The notes: generated by a model from the letters alone, not told the origin. A stretch of DNA of 64,000 nt from Streptomyces lucensis JCM 4490 (GCF_014650035.1 NZ_BMUE01000012.1:1-64000), one strand, 5' to 3'; shown: positions 40,613 to 49,648, counted from the first letter of the stretch. A program made the numbers and translations.

Positions 40613-41185
40613 TCAGACCACGGCCCCCCGGCCCGGGTCGTCGTCCTCGTCGTCGTCCGTCTGCATCCGCATCACCAGCGTCGCGAAGCCGCCGAGGAAA
40701 CCGCCGACGCCCAGCGTCGTCAGCCACCAGGTCATCTCCCAGCCGAACAGGACGGCCAGCAGGACGAGGACCGGGCCGCCGACCACGCCCAGCCAGGCGA
40801 ACCTGGCGGTCGTGTCGGCGGCCGGCAGCGGCGGCGGTTCGGGCGGTACGAAGTGGCCCTCGTCGTCCTCGTCGAAGTCGTCGTCGGACGGCTCGGGCGC
40901 CGTGTGGTCGCGCGGTCCGACCCCGGGCGCGAAGGAGACCGAGCTGCCCAGCGGCCGGGCCGGCCGCGGATCGGCCGGTTCGTCCTTGCCGCCCTCGGCC
41001 GCGTCCTTCTCCAGCAGCGCGAGATCCTCGACCGGCTTGAACGGCCTGGCGCCCGGCGGGTCCGGCGGCTCCTCGCCGTACCCGGCGACGATCGCCCGCC
41101 AGGCCGCGGCCTCGTCGAACGGCACGCCCTGCTCGTCCGGGTCGCGCTCCTCGCGGTTGTCACGGTCGGAGTCGTGCTCAGCCAA
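40613..41185 (-). CDS. Conserved hypothetical membrane protein
   Basis: About 190 residues: a long acidic, Pro-rich soluble part (DRDNREERDPDEQG, DDDFDEDDEGHF) followed by two membrane helices (FAWLGVVGGPVLVLLAVLFG and WWLTTLGVGGFLGGFATLVM) and an acidic tail (QTDDDEDDDPG). I place the start at TTG 41185, which overlaps the stop of the upstream hydrolase gene; GTG 41212 is an alternative. No function can be assigned. It is co-translated with the hydrolase. Confidence 0.7.
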   Translation of the reverse strand: MAEHDSDRDNREERDPDEQGVPFDEAAAWRAIVAGYGEEPPDPPGARPFKPVEDLALLEKDAAEGGKDEPADPRPARPLGSSVSFAPGVGPRDHTAPEPSDDDFDEDDEGHFVPPEPPPLPAADTTARFAWLGVVGGPVLVLLAVLFGWEMTWWLTTLGVGGFLGGFATLVMRMQTDDDEDDDPGRGAVV

Positions 41186-41957
41186 CTGCGGCCGTCCCTT
41201 CCTTGCCGACACTGGGTGCGAGCCGGCCGATGAAGGCGAGGCTCTCCTCGAAGATCCGGTCCGCGTCGTTGTCCAACGTCGCGACGTGGTAGCTGTGTTC
41301 CAGCACCACCTCCGTCACGTCCGTGGACGACACCCGGCCCAGCACCCGGGCCGGGTCCGCCGCCGGGACGACATGGTCCCGCGCGCTGCGCAGCAGCAGC
41401 AAAGGCTGGGTCACCTGGGGCAGTTCGCCGTCCAGCCGGCGCAGGAACACCCGCAGCGAGTGCGCCGCGTGCAGCGGCACGCGGTCGTAGCCCAGCTCCG
41501 CCGCGCCCTCCCGCGCGATGTCGCTGGCGATGCCCTTCGTCGTCCGCACGAGGTGCCGGGCCACCGGGAGGGCGTACGCCGACAGGCCGTGCACCTTGTT
41601 CGCCGGGTTGACGACCACCGCGCCCGTGACCCGCTCGCCGTGCCGGGCCGCGAGCCGCAGCGCCAGCGCCCCGCCCATCGACAGGCCCGCGACGAACACC
41701 CGCGCACACCGGTCGGAGAGCAGGCGCAGTTCGCGGTCCACCTCCGCGTACCAGTCCTGCCAGCCCGTGACCTGCATGTCCTCCCAGCGGGTGCCGTGGC
41801 CGGGCAGCAGCGGCAGGGACACGGTCAGGCCGTGGGCGGCGTGGTGCTCCGCCCAGGGGCGCAGCGACTGGGGCGAGCCGGTGAACCCGTGGCAGAGGAG
41901 GACGCCCACCTCCCCGCCCTCGTGGCGGTACGGCTCGGCTCCGGGGAGAACCGGCAC
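41178..41957 (-). CDS. Alpha/beta-hydrolase, carboxylesterase/lipase type
   Basis: 259 residues. The nucleophile is in VAGLSMGGALAL (GLSMGG), the oxyanion-side motif is LCHGFTGSPQSL, the acid is in LRSARDHVVP and the His in EHSYHVATLD. This matches the Est30-like carboxylesterase/monoacylglycerol lipase group. GTG 41957 follows CAGGAGAG at 8 nt. It is divergent from the acylglycerolphosphate acyltransferase gene, which fits a role in lipid turnover. Confidence 0.88.
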   Translation of the reverse strand: MPVLPGAEPYRHEGGEVGVLLCHGFTGSPQSLRPWAEHHAAHGLTVSLPLLPGHGTRWEDMQVTGWQDWYAEVDRELRLLSDRCARVFVAGLSMGGALALRLAARHGERVTGAVVVNPANKVHGLSAYALPVARHLVRTTKGIASDIAREGAAELGYDRVPLHAAHSLRVFLRRLDGELPQVTQPLLLLRSARDHVVPAADPARVLGRVSSTDVTEVVLEHSYHVATLDNDADRIFEESLAFIGRLAPSVGKEGTAAVG

Positions 41958-42099
41958 CTTTCGACTCTCCTGTCCGTGGGAGGAAAAACGCGCGGATGTG
42001 GTTCACCGTACGCGACCGCACTGACACCGACCAGGGGCGTCGGGTCCTTCGGCGGCGCTCCGGGTTAAGGTCTGTGCGACGGACACAGGAGGAACACGG

Positions 42100-42837
42100 G
42101 TGTTGTACGGCACGATGAAGGTCGCCATCGGCGGGCCGCTGAAGGTTGCCTTCAGGCCCTGGGTGGAGGGACTGGAGAACATTCCGGCCGCGGGCCCCGC
42201 GATCCTGGCCAGCAACCATCTGTCCTTCTCGGACTCGTTCTTCCTGCCGGCCGTCCTGGACCGCAAGGTCACCTTCATCGCGAAGGCCGAGTACTTCACC
42301 ACGCCCGGCGTGAAGGGCCGCCTGACCGCCGCCTTCTTCAAGGGCGTCGGACAGCTCCCGGTGGACCGCTCCGGAGCGCGCGGCGCCGGCGAGGCGGCCA
42401 TCAGGAGCGGCATAGAGGTGCTGGAGCGGGGCGAGCTGTTCGGCATCTACCCCGAGGGCACCCGCTCGCCCGACGGCCGGCTCTACCGCGGCAAGCCGGG
42501 CGGACTCGCGCGCGTGGCGCTCGCCACCGGCGCGCCGGTGATCCCGGTCGCCATGATCGACACGGAGAAGATCCAGCCGCCCGGCAAGGTCGTGCCCAAG
42601 CTGATGCGGCCCGGCATCCGCATCGGCAGGCCCATGGACTTCAGCCGCTACCAGGGCATGGACCACGACCGCTTCGTGCTGCGCGCCCTGACCGACGAGG
42701 TCATGTACGAGATCATGAAGCTCTCCGGCCAGGAGTACGTCGACATGTACGCGACCGCCGCCAAGCGGCAGATCGCGGAGGCGGCGAAGGCGGCCAAGGA
42801 AGCGGAGAAGGCGGAGAAGAAGCAGGCCGAGTCCTAG
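42100..42837 (+). CDS. 1-acylglycerol-3-phosphate acyltransferase (PlsC-type)
   Basis: 245 residues. Acyltransferase block I is SNHLSFSDSF (NHxSxxD) and block III is IYPEGTRSPDG; blocks II and IV are visible at GQLPVDRSG and GAPVIPVAMI. It makes phosphatidic acid from lysophosphatidic acid at the membrane. The C-terminus is a Lys/Ala/Glu-rich helix (EAAKAAKEAEKAEKKQAES), a common actinobacterial tail. GTG 42100 has ACAGGAGGA. Followed 45 nt later by the sensor kinase. Confidence 0.93.
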   Translation: MLYGTMKVAIGGPLKVAFRPWVEGLENIPAAGPAILASNHLSFSDSFFLPAVLDRKVTFIAKAEYFTTPGVKGRLTAAFFKGVGQLPVDRSGARGAGEAAIRSGIEVLERGELFGIYPEGTRSPDGRLYRGKPGGLARVALATGAPVIPVAMIDTEKIQPPGKVVPKLMRPGIRIGRPMDFSRYQGMDHDRFVLRALTDEVMYEIMKLSGQEYVDMYATAAKRQIAEAAKAAKEAEKAEKKQAES

Positions 42838-42881
42838 CCGGGGGGCTCAGCGGGACCGGGGGATCGGGGGGACCGGGGGAC

Positions 42882-44117
42882 ATGCCCAGGCGCGAACGCG
42901 TCATGACGATGTCGGTCGAGCTGCCGCTGTGGCGTGCGCTGGCCGGCTACCGCGTGCTGACCATGCTGTACGCGATCGGCCTGTGCGCCACGGCGTGGTC
43001 CCACTTCGTACGGCCCTGGGTCGCCGTCGCCTACTACGCCGTCCTGGCCGTGTGGACCCTCGCCACCCTGCCCAAGGTGGCGAGCGAGGCGGCCTGCACC
43101 CGGCGCTTCCTGGCCGCCGACCTGACCGTCGCCCTCGCCGGCATCCTGCTCACTCCGCTCGCCGACAACCACGAGCGGATCGCGGGCGGCGGCCCCACCC
43201 TGCCGTCCATATGGACCGCCGGCTCGGTGCTGGCCTTCGCCATCAAGGGCGGCTGGCGCTGGGCCGCCGTCGCCTCCACCGCCGTCGCCGTCGTCAACCT
43301 GGTCGAGCGCGGCAGCCCCGCCCGGGACACCGTGCACAACGTGATCCTGGTCTGGGTGGCCTCCATCGCCATCGGCTACGTCGTGGAGGTGGCCCGCGCC
43401 TCCGAGCGCACCCTCGCCCGCGCCCTGGAGATCGAGGCCGCGACCCGGGAGCGGGAGCGGCTGGCCCGGGACATCCACGACGGCGTGCTGCAGGTCCTGG
43501 CGATGGTGAAGCGCCGCGGCACCGCCCTCGGCGGAGAGGCCGCCGAACTGGGCCGGCTGGCCGGGGAGCAGGAGGTGGCCCTGCGCACGCTGGTCTCCGG
43601 GGGCCTGGTGCCGGTGTCCCGGGTGTCGGAGGACGCGGCCGCCGGCGCCGTCGTGCGCGCCGTCGAGGTGCCGTACGAGGACGAGCCGGCCGGACCGGTC
43701 GACCTGCGCTCCCTGCTCGCCCCCTACGCCTGCGGCCGGGTCGGCTTCGCCGAGCCCGGCGCACCGGTGCCGCTGCCGCACGCCGCGGCCCGGGAGGTGG
43801 CCGCCGCCGTCGGGGCCGCCCTGGACAACGTCCGGATGCACGCAGGCGAGGGTGCCCGGGCCTGGATCCTGGTCGAGGACGAGCCGGACGAGGTCGTCGT
43901 GACCGTCCGGGACGACGGCCCCGGCATCCCGGAGGGCCGGCTCGCCCAGGCCGAGGGGGAGGGCCGGCTCGGCGTGGCCCAGTCCATCCGCGGACGGCTG
44001 CGGGACCTCGGCGGCAGCGCCGAGCTGATCTCCGTCCCCGGTCAGGGCACGGAAGTCGAACTGAAGGTACCGAAGGGCGCCGCACGGGCGCGGGGGAAGA
44101 AGGCGGAGCAGCGATGA
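42882..44117 (+). CDS. macS: Two-component sensor histidine kinase (MacS-type)
   Basis: 411 residues. Four to five N-terminal membrane helices (about 20-155) precede a HisKA_3-type dimer helix with the phospho-His in LARDIHDGVLQVL. The HATPase domain has ALDNVRMHA (N box), DDGPGIPEG (G1) and GRLGVAQSI (G2). Its stop overlaps the start of the LuxR-type regulator. From memory, this pair before pfkA corresponds to S. coelicolor MacRS (SCO2121/2120), reported to affect morphogenesis and actinorhodin. ATG 42882 is used; ATG 42903 is possible. Confidence 0.88.
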   Translation: MPRRERVMTMSVELPLWRALAGYRVLTMLYAIGLCATAWSHFVRPWVAVAYYAVLAVWTLATLPKVASEAACTRRFLAADLTVALAGILLTPLADNHERIAGGGPTLPSIWTAGSVLAFAIKGGWRWAAVASTAVAVVNLVERGSPARDTVHNVILVWVASIAIGYVVEVARASERTLARALEIEAATRERERLARDIHDGVLQVLAMVKRRGTALGGEAAELGRLAGEQEVALRTLVSGGLVPVSRVSEDAAAGAVVRAVEVPYEDEPAGPVDLRSLLAPYACGRVGFAEPGAPVPLPHAAAREVAAAVGAALDNVRMHAGEGARAWILVEDEPDEVVVTVRDDGPGIPEGRLAQAEGEGRLGVAQSIRGRLRDLGGSAELISVPGQGTEVELKVPKGAARARGKKAEQR

Positions 44118-44791
44118 CGCAGCAGCAGGACCCGATCAGGGTCATGGTGGTCGACGACCACCCCATGTGGCGCGACGCGGTCGCCCGGGACCTGGCCGAG
44201 TCCGGCTTCGAGGTGGTCGCCACCGCCGGGGACGGCGAGCAGGCGGTCCGCCGGGCCAGGGCCGCCGCCCCCGACGTCCTCGTCCTCGACCTCAACCTGC
44301 CCGCCAAGCCCGGCGTCCAGGTCTGCAAGGAACTCGTCGCCCACAACCCGGCGTTGCGCGTCCTGGTCCTCTCGGCGAGCGGTGAGCACGCCGACGTGCT
44401 GGAGGCGGTCAAGTCCGGCGCGACCGGCTACCTGCTGAAGTCCGCCTCCACCGGGGAACTGCTCGACGCGGTGCGCCGTACGGCCGCCGGGGACCCGGTG
44501 TTCACCCCGGGCCTGGCCGGCCTGGTCCTCGGCGAGTACCGGCGCCTGGCCACCGAGCCGGCGCCCGCCGCCGACGCCGACGAGCCGGGCGCACCCCGGC
44601 TGACGGACCGGGAGACGGAGGTGCTGCGCCTCGTCGCCAAGGGCCTGAGCTACAAGCAGATCGCCGAACGCCTCGTCATCTCCCACCGCACGGTCCAGAA
44701 CCACGTCCAGAACACCCTCGGCAAGCTCCAGTTGCACAACCGGGTGGAACTGGTGCGGTACGCGATAGAGCGCGGACTCGACGACGAGTAG
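44114..44791 (+). CDS. macR: NarL/LuxR-type response regulator (MacR-type)
   Basis: 225 residues. Receiver domain: acidic pair in VVDDHPMW, phospho-Asp in DVLVLDLNLP, Ser in VLSASG and Lys in YLLKSAS, all intact. The C-terminal HTH is RLTDRETEVLRLVAKG then YKQIAERLVISHRTVQNHVQ. ATG 44114 overlaps the kinase stop, so kinase and regulator are co-translated. The gap to pfkA is 112 nt. Confidence 0.92.
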   Translation: MTQQQDPIRVMVVDDHPMWRDAVARDLAESGFEVVATAGDGEQAVRRARAAAPDVLVLDLNLPAKPGVQVCKELVAHNPALRVLVLSASGEHADVLEAVKSGATGYLLKSASTGELLDAVRRTAAGDPVFTPGLAGLVLGEYRRLATEPAPAADADEPGAPRLTDRETEVLRLVAKGLSYKQIAERLVISHRTVQNHVQNTLGKLQLHNRVELVRYAIERGLDDE

Positions 44792-44903
44792 CGCCCGGAA
44801 TCCGGCGACGCGCCCCGAATCACCCTTGGCGCCTCTGACGAAGTGGCGCGGATCACCACTAGCGTGACCGATCGTCAGGCAAGCGCGGCAAAGGGACATT
44901 TCC

Positions 44904-45932
44904 ATGCGAGTCGGAGTACTGACCGGAGGCGGCGACTGCCCCGGGCTCAACGCCGTCATCCGGGGCATCGTGCGCAAGGGCGTGCAGGAGTACGGCTATG
45001 ACTTCGTCGGCTTCCGGGACGGCTGGCGCGGTCCTCTCGAGAACGACACCGTCCGCCTCGACATCCCCGCGGTGCGCGGCATCCTGCCCCGCGGCGGCAC
45101 CGTCCTGGGCTCCTCGCGGACCAACCCCCTCAAGGTGGAGGGCGGCATCCGCCGCATCAAGGACAACCTCGCCAAGCAGGAGGTCGAAGCCCTCGTCGCG
45201 ATCGGCGGCGAGGACACCCTGGGCGTGGCCGCGCGCCTGTCCGACGAGTACGGGGTGCCGTGCGTCGGCGTGCCCAAGACCATCGACAACGACCTGTCCG
45301 CCACCGACTACACCTTCGGCTTCGACACGGCCGTCGGCATCGCCACCGAGGCCATCGACCGGCTGCACACCACCGCCGAGTCCCACATGCGGGTCCTGGT
45401 CTGCGAGGTGATGGGCCGCCACGCCGGCTGGATCGCCCTGCACTCGGGCCTCGCCGGCGGCGCCAACGTCATCCTCATCCCCGAGCAGCGCTTCGACCTG
45501 GACCAGGTGTGCGCCTGGATCACCTCCCGCTTCAAGGCGTCGTACGCCCCGATCGTCGTCGTCGCCGAGGGCGCCATGCCCAAGGACGGCGACGTGGTCC
45601 TCAAGGACGACTCGCTGGACTCCTTCGGTCACGTGCGGCTCTCCGGGATCGGCGAGTGGCTGGCCAAGGAGATCGAGAAGCGCACCGGCAAGGAGGCCCG
45701 CACCACCGTCCTCGGGCACGTCCAGCGCGGCGGCACCCCGAGCGCCTTCGACCGCTGGCTGGCCACCCGCTTCGGCCTGCACGCCATCGACTGCGTCCGC
45801 GACGGCGACTTCGGCAAGATGGTCGCCCTGCGCGGTACCGGCGTCGTCCGGGTGCCGATCTCCGAGGCCACCGCCAGGCTGAAGACGGTGGACCCGGAGC
45901 TGTACACGGAGGCCGGGGTGTTCTTCGGCTGA
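44904..45932 (+). CDS. pfkA: ATP-dependent 6-phosphofructokinase
   Basis: 342 residues. Glycolytic phosphorylation of fructose-6-phosphate. The N-terminal loop TGGGDCPGLN, the GGEDTLGVA nucleotide region, and the substrate block PKTIDNDLSATDYTFGFDTA are those of Streptomyces group III (mixed-substrate) PFKs. The base Asp lies in TIDND and the MGRHAGWIAL helix is conserved. GGED instead of GGDG is the family's usual variant. No Shine-Dalgarno is strong; ATG 44904 begins at the fold. A terminator follows. Confidence 0.95.
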   Translation: MRVGVLTGGGDCPGLNAVIRGIVRKGVQEYGYDFVGFRDGWRGPLENDTVRLDIPAVRGILPRGGTVLGSSRTNPLKVEGGIRRIKDNLAKQEVEALVAIGGEDTLGVAARLSDEYGVPCVGVPKTIDNDLSATDYTFGFDTAVGIATEAIDRLHTTAESHMRVLVCEVMGRHAGWIALHSGLAGGANVILIPEQRFDLDQVCAWITSRFKASYAPIVVVAEGAMPKDGDVVLKDDSLDSFGHVRLSGIGEWLAKEIEKRTGKEARTTVLGHVQRGGTPSAFDRWLATRFGLHAIDCVRDGDFGKMVALRGTGVVRVPISEATARLKTVDPELYTEAGVFFG

Positions 45933-45941
45933 CCGGCGCCG

Positions 45942-45972
45942 GGGCTGTGGGCCGGTGCGCGGCCCACAGCCC
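45942..45972. terminator. Bidirectional terminator between pfkA and trpEG
   Basis: Perfect 12-bp stem (gggctgtgggcc) with a 7-nt loop between convergent stops. Confidence 0.82.
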
Positions 45973-46019
45973 GGTCACGACACGGCCCGGTCAGTCATGT
46001 CAGGGCCGTCCCGCCCCGG

Positions 46020-47876
46020 TCACGGCTGCCGCAGGAGCGCTCCGTTCAGCAGTTCCGTCACGATCGCCTGGCCGTTCAGCGTCAGCACCGACTCCGGGTG
46101 GAACTGGACCGACGCGAAGCGGGCCGCGCGCAAGGCGTGCACCTCCCCGTTTTCCGCCCGGCTCACCTCGACGCCGCGCGCGGTCAGCTCCCGGGCGGCC
46201 TCGTCGTCGCAGTGCGCGACGAAGCTGTTGTAGAAGCCGACGGTCTCCTGCCGCCCGAACAGGTCGACCGTGGTCTGCGCGCCCTGGTACGGCACCTCCT
46301 TGCGCACGATCTCCAGCCCCAGCCCGGCCGCGATCAGCTCGTGGCCCAGGCACACGCCCAGCACGCCGTGCCGGTGCTCGCGGATCACCGTGGCGGCCAG
46401 CTCCCGCAGGATCCGCATCTTCGGGTCGGCCCCGTCGCAGGGGTCACCGGGCCCGGGGCCCAGCACGACCGGCCCCTCGTGCGCGAGCACGGTCTCCCGC
46501 AGCCCCGGCTCGTCGTACCGGCGCACGGTCACCTCCAGCCCGCTGGAGCGCAGCACGTGCGCCAGCATCGCGGTGAAGGTGTCCTCGCCGTCGACCACGA
46601 GGGCGTGTCCGTCCAGCGCGGCGGACCGCTCCTGCATCCGCAGCCAGAACGGGGCCAGGGCCGAGCGCCGCCCGTCCAGCGCGGCCCGCACCCGCGGATC
46701 GTCGGCCAGCCGGGGCCGGTCCCGCTCCGCGCGCGGCCGGGACGGCCGCACCCCGAGGGCGGCCAGCACGCCCGCCGCCTTCGCGTGCGTCTCGGCCACC
46801 TCGCCCGCCGGGTCCGAGCCCCGCACGAGCGTCGCCCCGACCGGGACCCGCAGCCGGCCGCCGGCGTCGATGTCGGCGGTGCGGATCAGGATGGGGGAGT
46901 CCAGGGTCTGGGCGCCCCCCGCGTCCCGCCCGAGCAGCGCGAGCGCACCGGCGTAGTAACCCCGGCCGCCCACCTCGTGGCGCTCGATCACCCGGCACGC
47001 GTTCTGCACGGGCGACCCGGTGACGGTCGCCGCGAACATGGTCTCGCGCAGCACCTCCCGCACGTCCAGGGAGGACCTGCCGCGCAGCTCGTACTCGGTG
47101 TGCGCGAGGTGCGCCATCTCCTTCAGCCGGGGCCCGACGACCACCCCGCCCATGTCGCCGACGGTGCACATCATCTTGAGTTCCTCGTCGACGACCATCG
47201 ACAGTTCCTCGATCTCCTTGCCGTCGGCGAGGAAGTCCAGCAGGTGCTCCGGGGTGGGACCCCCGGCGGGATAGCGGTACGTGCCGCTGATCGGGTTCAT
47301 CACGACCGTCCCGCCGGACATGCGCACGTGCACCTCCGGACTGGCGCCCACGAGTGTCCGGTCCCCGGTGTGCACCACGAACGTCCAGTACGCGCCCCGC
47401 TCGCCCTCCAGCAGCCGGCGGAACAGCGCGAGCGCGTCAGCACGGCCAAAGCCGGGGATCTCCCCCTGGAACGTGCGCCGGATCACGAAGTTGGCACCCT
47501 CGCCCTGCCCGATCTCCTGGGTCAGCACCCGTCCGACGATCCCGGCGTACTCCTCGTCGTCCACGTCGAAGGCACCGCCCTCGACCCGCACCTCGTGCGC
47601 GGGCAGCATGCCGAGCGCCTCGGCCGGCGGGATCTCGTACGACTCCTCGGGGGTCAGTGCCAGCAGCGGGGTGCCGTCGTCGCGCACGTCGAAGCCGCGC
47701 TCGCGGATCTGCCGGAACGGCACCAGCGCGAGGCCCTCGCCGGGGAGGTCGGCCAGCCGGTCGTGGCTGGTCACCGGGCCGACCAGCACCTCCACCGGGT
47801 GTTCGGCGCGGCCCGGGACGCGGCGGCGCAGCAGGGCGAAGGGGCGGGGGTCGGACAGCAGGTCCTGCAGGTTCAC
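46020..47876 (-). CDS. trpE: Anthranilate synthase, fused TrpE-TrpG
   Basis: 618-residue fusion of the chorismate-binding TrpE component (1 to about 420) and the glutamine amidotransferase TrpG component (about 425-618). TrpE side: GASPEVHVRM, NPISGTYRYP and AATVTGSPVQNA are in the catalytic core. TrpG side: the thiol nucleophile in GVCLGHELIA and the His-Glu pair in VQFHPESVL. It converts chorismate and glutamine to anthranilate. GTG 47874-47876 follows AAGGAG. Upstream are a Trp-rich leader peptide and an attenuator, which control it. Single-chain fusions of this kind also occur in phenazine clusters (PhzE), but here leader and context indicate tryptophan synthesis. Confidence 0.94.
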   Translation of the reverse strand: MNLQDLLSDPRPFALLRRRVPGRAEHPVEVLVGPVTSHDRLADLPGEGLALVPFRQIRERGFDVRDDGTPLLALTPEESYEIPPAEALGMLPAHEVRVEGGAFDVDDEEYAGIVGRVLTQEIGQGEGANFVIRRTFQGEIPGFGRADALALFRRLLEGERGAYWTFVVHTGDRTLVGASPEVHVRMSGGTVVMNPISGTYRYPAGGPTPEHLLDFLADGKEIEELSMVVDEELKMMCTVGDMGGVVVGPRLKEMAHLAHTEYELRGRSSLDVREVLRETMFAATVTGSPVQNACRVIERHEVGGRGYYAGALALLGRDAGGAQTLDSPILIRTADIDAGGRLRVPVGATLVRGSDPAGEVAETHAKAAGVLAALGVRPSRPRAERDRPRLADDPRVRAALDGRRSALAPFWLRMQERSAALDGHALVVDGEDTFTAMLAHVLRSSGLEVTVRRYDEPGLRETVLAHEGPVVLGPGPGDPCDGADPKMRILRELAATVIREHRHGVLGVCLGHELIAAGLGLEIVRKEVPYQGAQTTVDLFGRQETVGFYNSFVAHCDDEAARELTARGVEVSRAENGEVHALRAARFASVQFHPESVLTLNGQAIVTELLNGALLRQP

Positions 47877-47929
47877 GGGTCGGGCTCCTTCTCGATCTTC
47901 TGACGGAGAGGAACGGCCCGGGAAACACC

Positions 47930-47954
47930 GAAGGCCGCCCCTCGGGCGGCCTTC
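47930..47954 (-). terminator. trp attenuator hairpin
   Basis: Perfect 11-bp stem gaaggccgccc / gggcggccttc with a 3-nt loop, followed on the minus strand by GGTGTTT. It lies between the leader-peptide stop and trpE, as expected of a transcription attenuator. Confidence 0.8.
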
Positions 47955-47975
47955 GCGAAGTCTGTGTACGCGCGA

Positions 47976-48032
47976 TCAGCGGGCCGCCGGATAAGCGGTC
48001 CACCACCAGGTCTGGATCGAAGGCGCGAACAT
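47976..48032 (-). CDS. trpL: trp leader peptide (TrpL) with three consecutive Trp codons
   Basis: 18-residue peptide MFAPSIQTWWWTAYPAAR. The three consecutive TGG codons are the sensor: when charged tRNA-Trp is scarce the ribosome stalls and the downstream attenuator hairpin cannot form. The stop is 21 nt before that hairpin. AGGG lies 8 nt before the ATG. A very similar leader has been described for the S. coelicolor trpE gene. Too short for standard gene callers. Confidence 0.9.
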   Translation of the reverse strand: MFAPSIQTWWWTAYPAAR

Positions 48033-48138
48033 GCCGGGAACCCTACCCCACCCCCGGACCGTCCACGCTGCAGTCCTTCCGTCTCATCCTTCGAGCACCG
48101 GGAAAAAACTCCCGACCCGACCCCGTAATGTTTACGGG

Positions 48139-49491
48139 GTGACCGTGAACGCTAAGACCAGCCCCAGCGCTGGCAACACCTGGCGAAACCTGCCCGCGGC
48201 GCAGCAGCCCGAGTACCCCGACGCCGAGGCTCTGCGCGCAGTGATCGCGGACCTCGAGTCGTATCCGCCGCTCGTCTTCGCGGGCGAGTGCGACCAGCTG
48301 CGCGCCCGGATGGCGGCCGTCGCCAAGGGAGAGGCGTTCCTCCTCCAGGGCGGCGACTGCGCCGAGGCCTTCGACGCGGTGTCCGCCGACCACATCCGCA
48401 ACAAGCTCAAGACGCTCCTGCAGATGGGCGCCGTCCTGACCTACGCGGCCTCCGTGCCCGTGGTGAAGGTCGGCCGCATCGCGGGGCAGTACTCCAAGCC
48501 GCGCTCCAAGCCGACCGAGACCCGCGACGGCCTGACGCTGCCGGTGTACCGGGGCGACTCCGTCAACGGCTTCGACTTCACCGAGGCCAGCCGCATCCCG
48601 GACCCCGAGCGGCTCAAGCGCATGTACCACGCCTCGGCGTCCACGCTGAACCTGGTGCGCGCCTTCACCACCGGCGGTTACGCCGACCTGCGCCAGGTGC
48701 ACGCCTGGAACCAGGACTTCGTGCGGACGTCGCCGTCGGGCCAGCGCTACGAGCAGCTCGCGCGCGAGATCGACAACGCGCTGAACTTCATGCGGGCCTG
48801 CGGCACCGACCCGGAGGAGTTCAAGACCGTCGAGTTCTTCTCCTCGCACGAGGCGCTGCTGCTGGACTACGAGTCCGCCCTGACCCGGGTCGACTCCCGC
48901 ACCGGCAAGCTGTACGACGTCTCCGCGCACATGGTGTGGATCGGCGAGCGCACCCGGCAGCTGGACCACGCGCACATCGAGTTCGCGTCGAGGATCCGCA
49001 ACCCGATCGGCATCAAGCTCGGTCCGTCCACGACGGCCGAGGAGGCGCTGCGGTACATCGACCGCCTCGACCCCGAGCGGGAGCCGGGCCGGCTGACCTT
49101 CATCGTCCGCATGGGCGCCGACAAGATCCGTGACCGGCTGCCCGAGCTGGTCGAGAAGGTCACGGCGTCCGGCGCGACGGTGGCCTGGGTGACCGACCCG
49201 ATGCACGGCAACACCTTCGAGGCGGCCTCCGGCCACAAGACCCGCCGCTTCGACGACGTGCTCGACGAGGTCAAGGGCTTCTTCGAGGTCCACAAGGCGC
49301 TCGGCACCCATCCGGGCGGCATCCACGTGGAGCTGACCGGCGACGACGTCACCGAGTGCGTGGGCGGCGGCGACGAGATCTTCGTCGACGACCTGCACCA
49401 GCGCTACGAGACGGCCTGCGACCCGCGCCTGAACCGCAGCCAGTCGCTGGACCTGGCGTTCCTGGTGGCCGAGATGTACCGGGACCAGTGA
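48139..49491 (+). CDS. 3-deoxy-7-phosphoheptulonate synthase, class II
   Basis: 450-residue plant-type (class II) DAHP synthase: phosphoenolpyruvate plus erythrose-4-phosphate gives DAHP, the entry to the shikimate pathway. Visible motifs are LLQGGDCAEAFDAV, AGQYSKPRSKPTE, GERTRQLDHAH and DPMHGNTFEA (metal site). The GTG at 48139 gives the family-typical MTVNAKTS start; 36 in-frame codons further upstream lie in the divergent control region. It is divergent from the trp leader by about 106 bp, so trpEG and this gene share an intergenic promoter region. Confidence 0.96.
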   Translation: MTVNAKTSPSAGNTWRNLPAAQQPEYPDAEALRAVIADLESYPPLVFAGECDQLRARMAAVAKGEAFLLQGGDCAEAFDAVSADHIRNKLKTLLQMGAVLTYAASVPVVKVGRIAGQYSKPRSKPTETRDGLTLPVYRGDSVNGFDFTEASRIPDPERLKRMYHASASTLNLVRAFTTGGYADLRQVHAWNQDFVRTSPSGQRYEQLAREIDNALNFMRACGTDPEEFKTVEFFSSHEALLLDYESALTRVDSRTGKLYDVSAHMVWIGERTRQLDHAHIEFASRIRNPIGIKLGPSTTAEEALRYIDRLDPEREPGRLTFIVRMGADKIRDRLPELVEKVTASGATVAWVTDPMHGNTFEAASGHKTRRFDDVLDEVKGFFEVHKALGTHPGGIHVELTGDDVTECVGGGDEIFVDDLHQRYETACDPRLNRSQSLDLAFLVAEMYRDQ

Positions 49492-49519
49492 CGGCGCCGT
49501 CCGCCGTACCGGCCTGAGT

Positions 49520-49549
49520 GGGGCGCGGATCACAGCCGATCCGCGCCCC
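49520..49549 (+). terminator. Terminator after DAHP synthase
   Basis: Perfect 12-bp stem (ggggcgcggatc) with loop ACAGCC, followed by gcccctttc. Confidence 0.82.
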
Positions 49550-49583
49550 CGCCCCTTTCACGCTTCCCGGGCGATGGGTAAGG

Positions 49584-49602
49584 TTAGGTTTGCCTCACCG
49601 GA
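49584..49602 (+). promoter_or_regulatory. Candidate iron box (DmdR/IdeR type) before bfd
   Basis: TTAGGTTTGCCTCACCGGA matches the Streptomyces consensus TTAGGTTAGGCTCACCTAA at 15 of 19 positions by my count. It lies 47 nt before the ferredoxin start, where a repressor bound with Fe2+ would block expression in iron-replete cells. Confidence 0.6.
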
Positions 49603-49648
49603 CAAACGGGATGGCAGTCAAGAGCGATCCCGTCGGGAGGTGAGCCGC

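Noticed and set aside
46020-47876. Phenazine PhzE instead of TrpEG
   Set aside because: The fused architecture is shared, but the Trp-codon leader and attenuator directly upstream and the absence of other phz genes indicate tryptophan synthesis.
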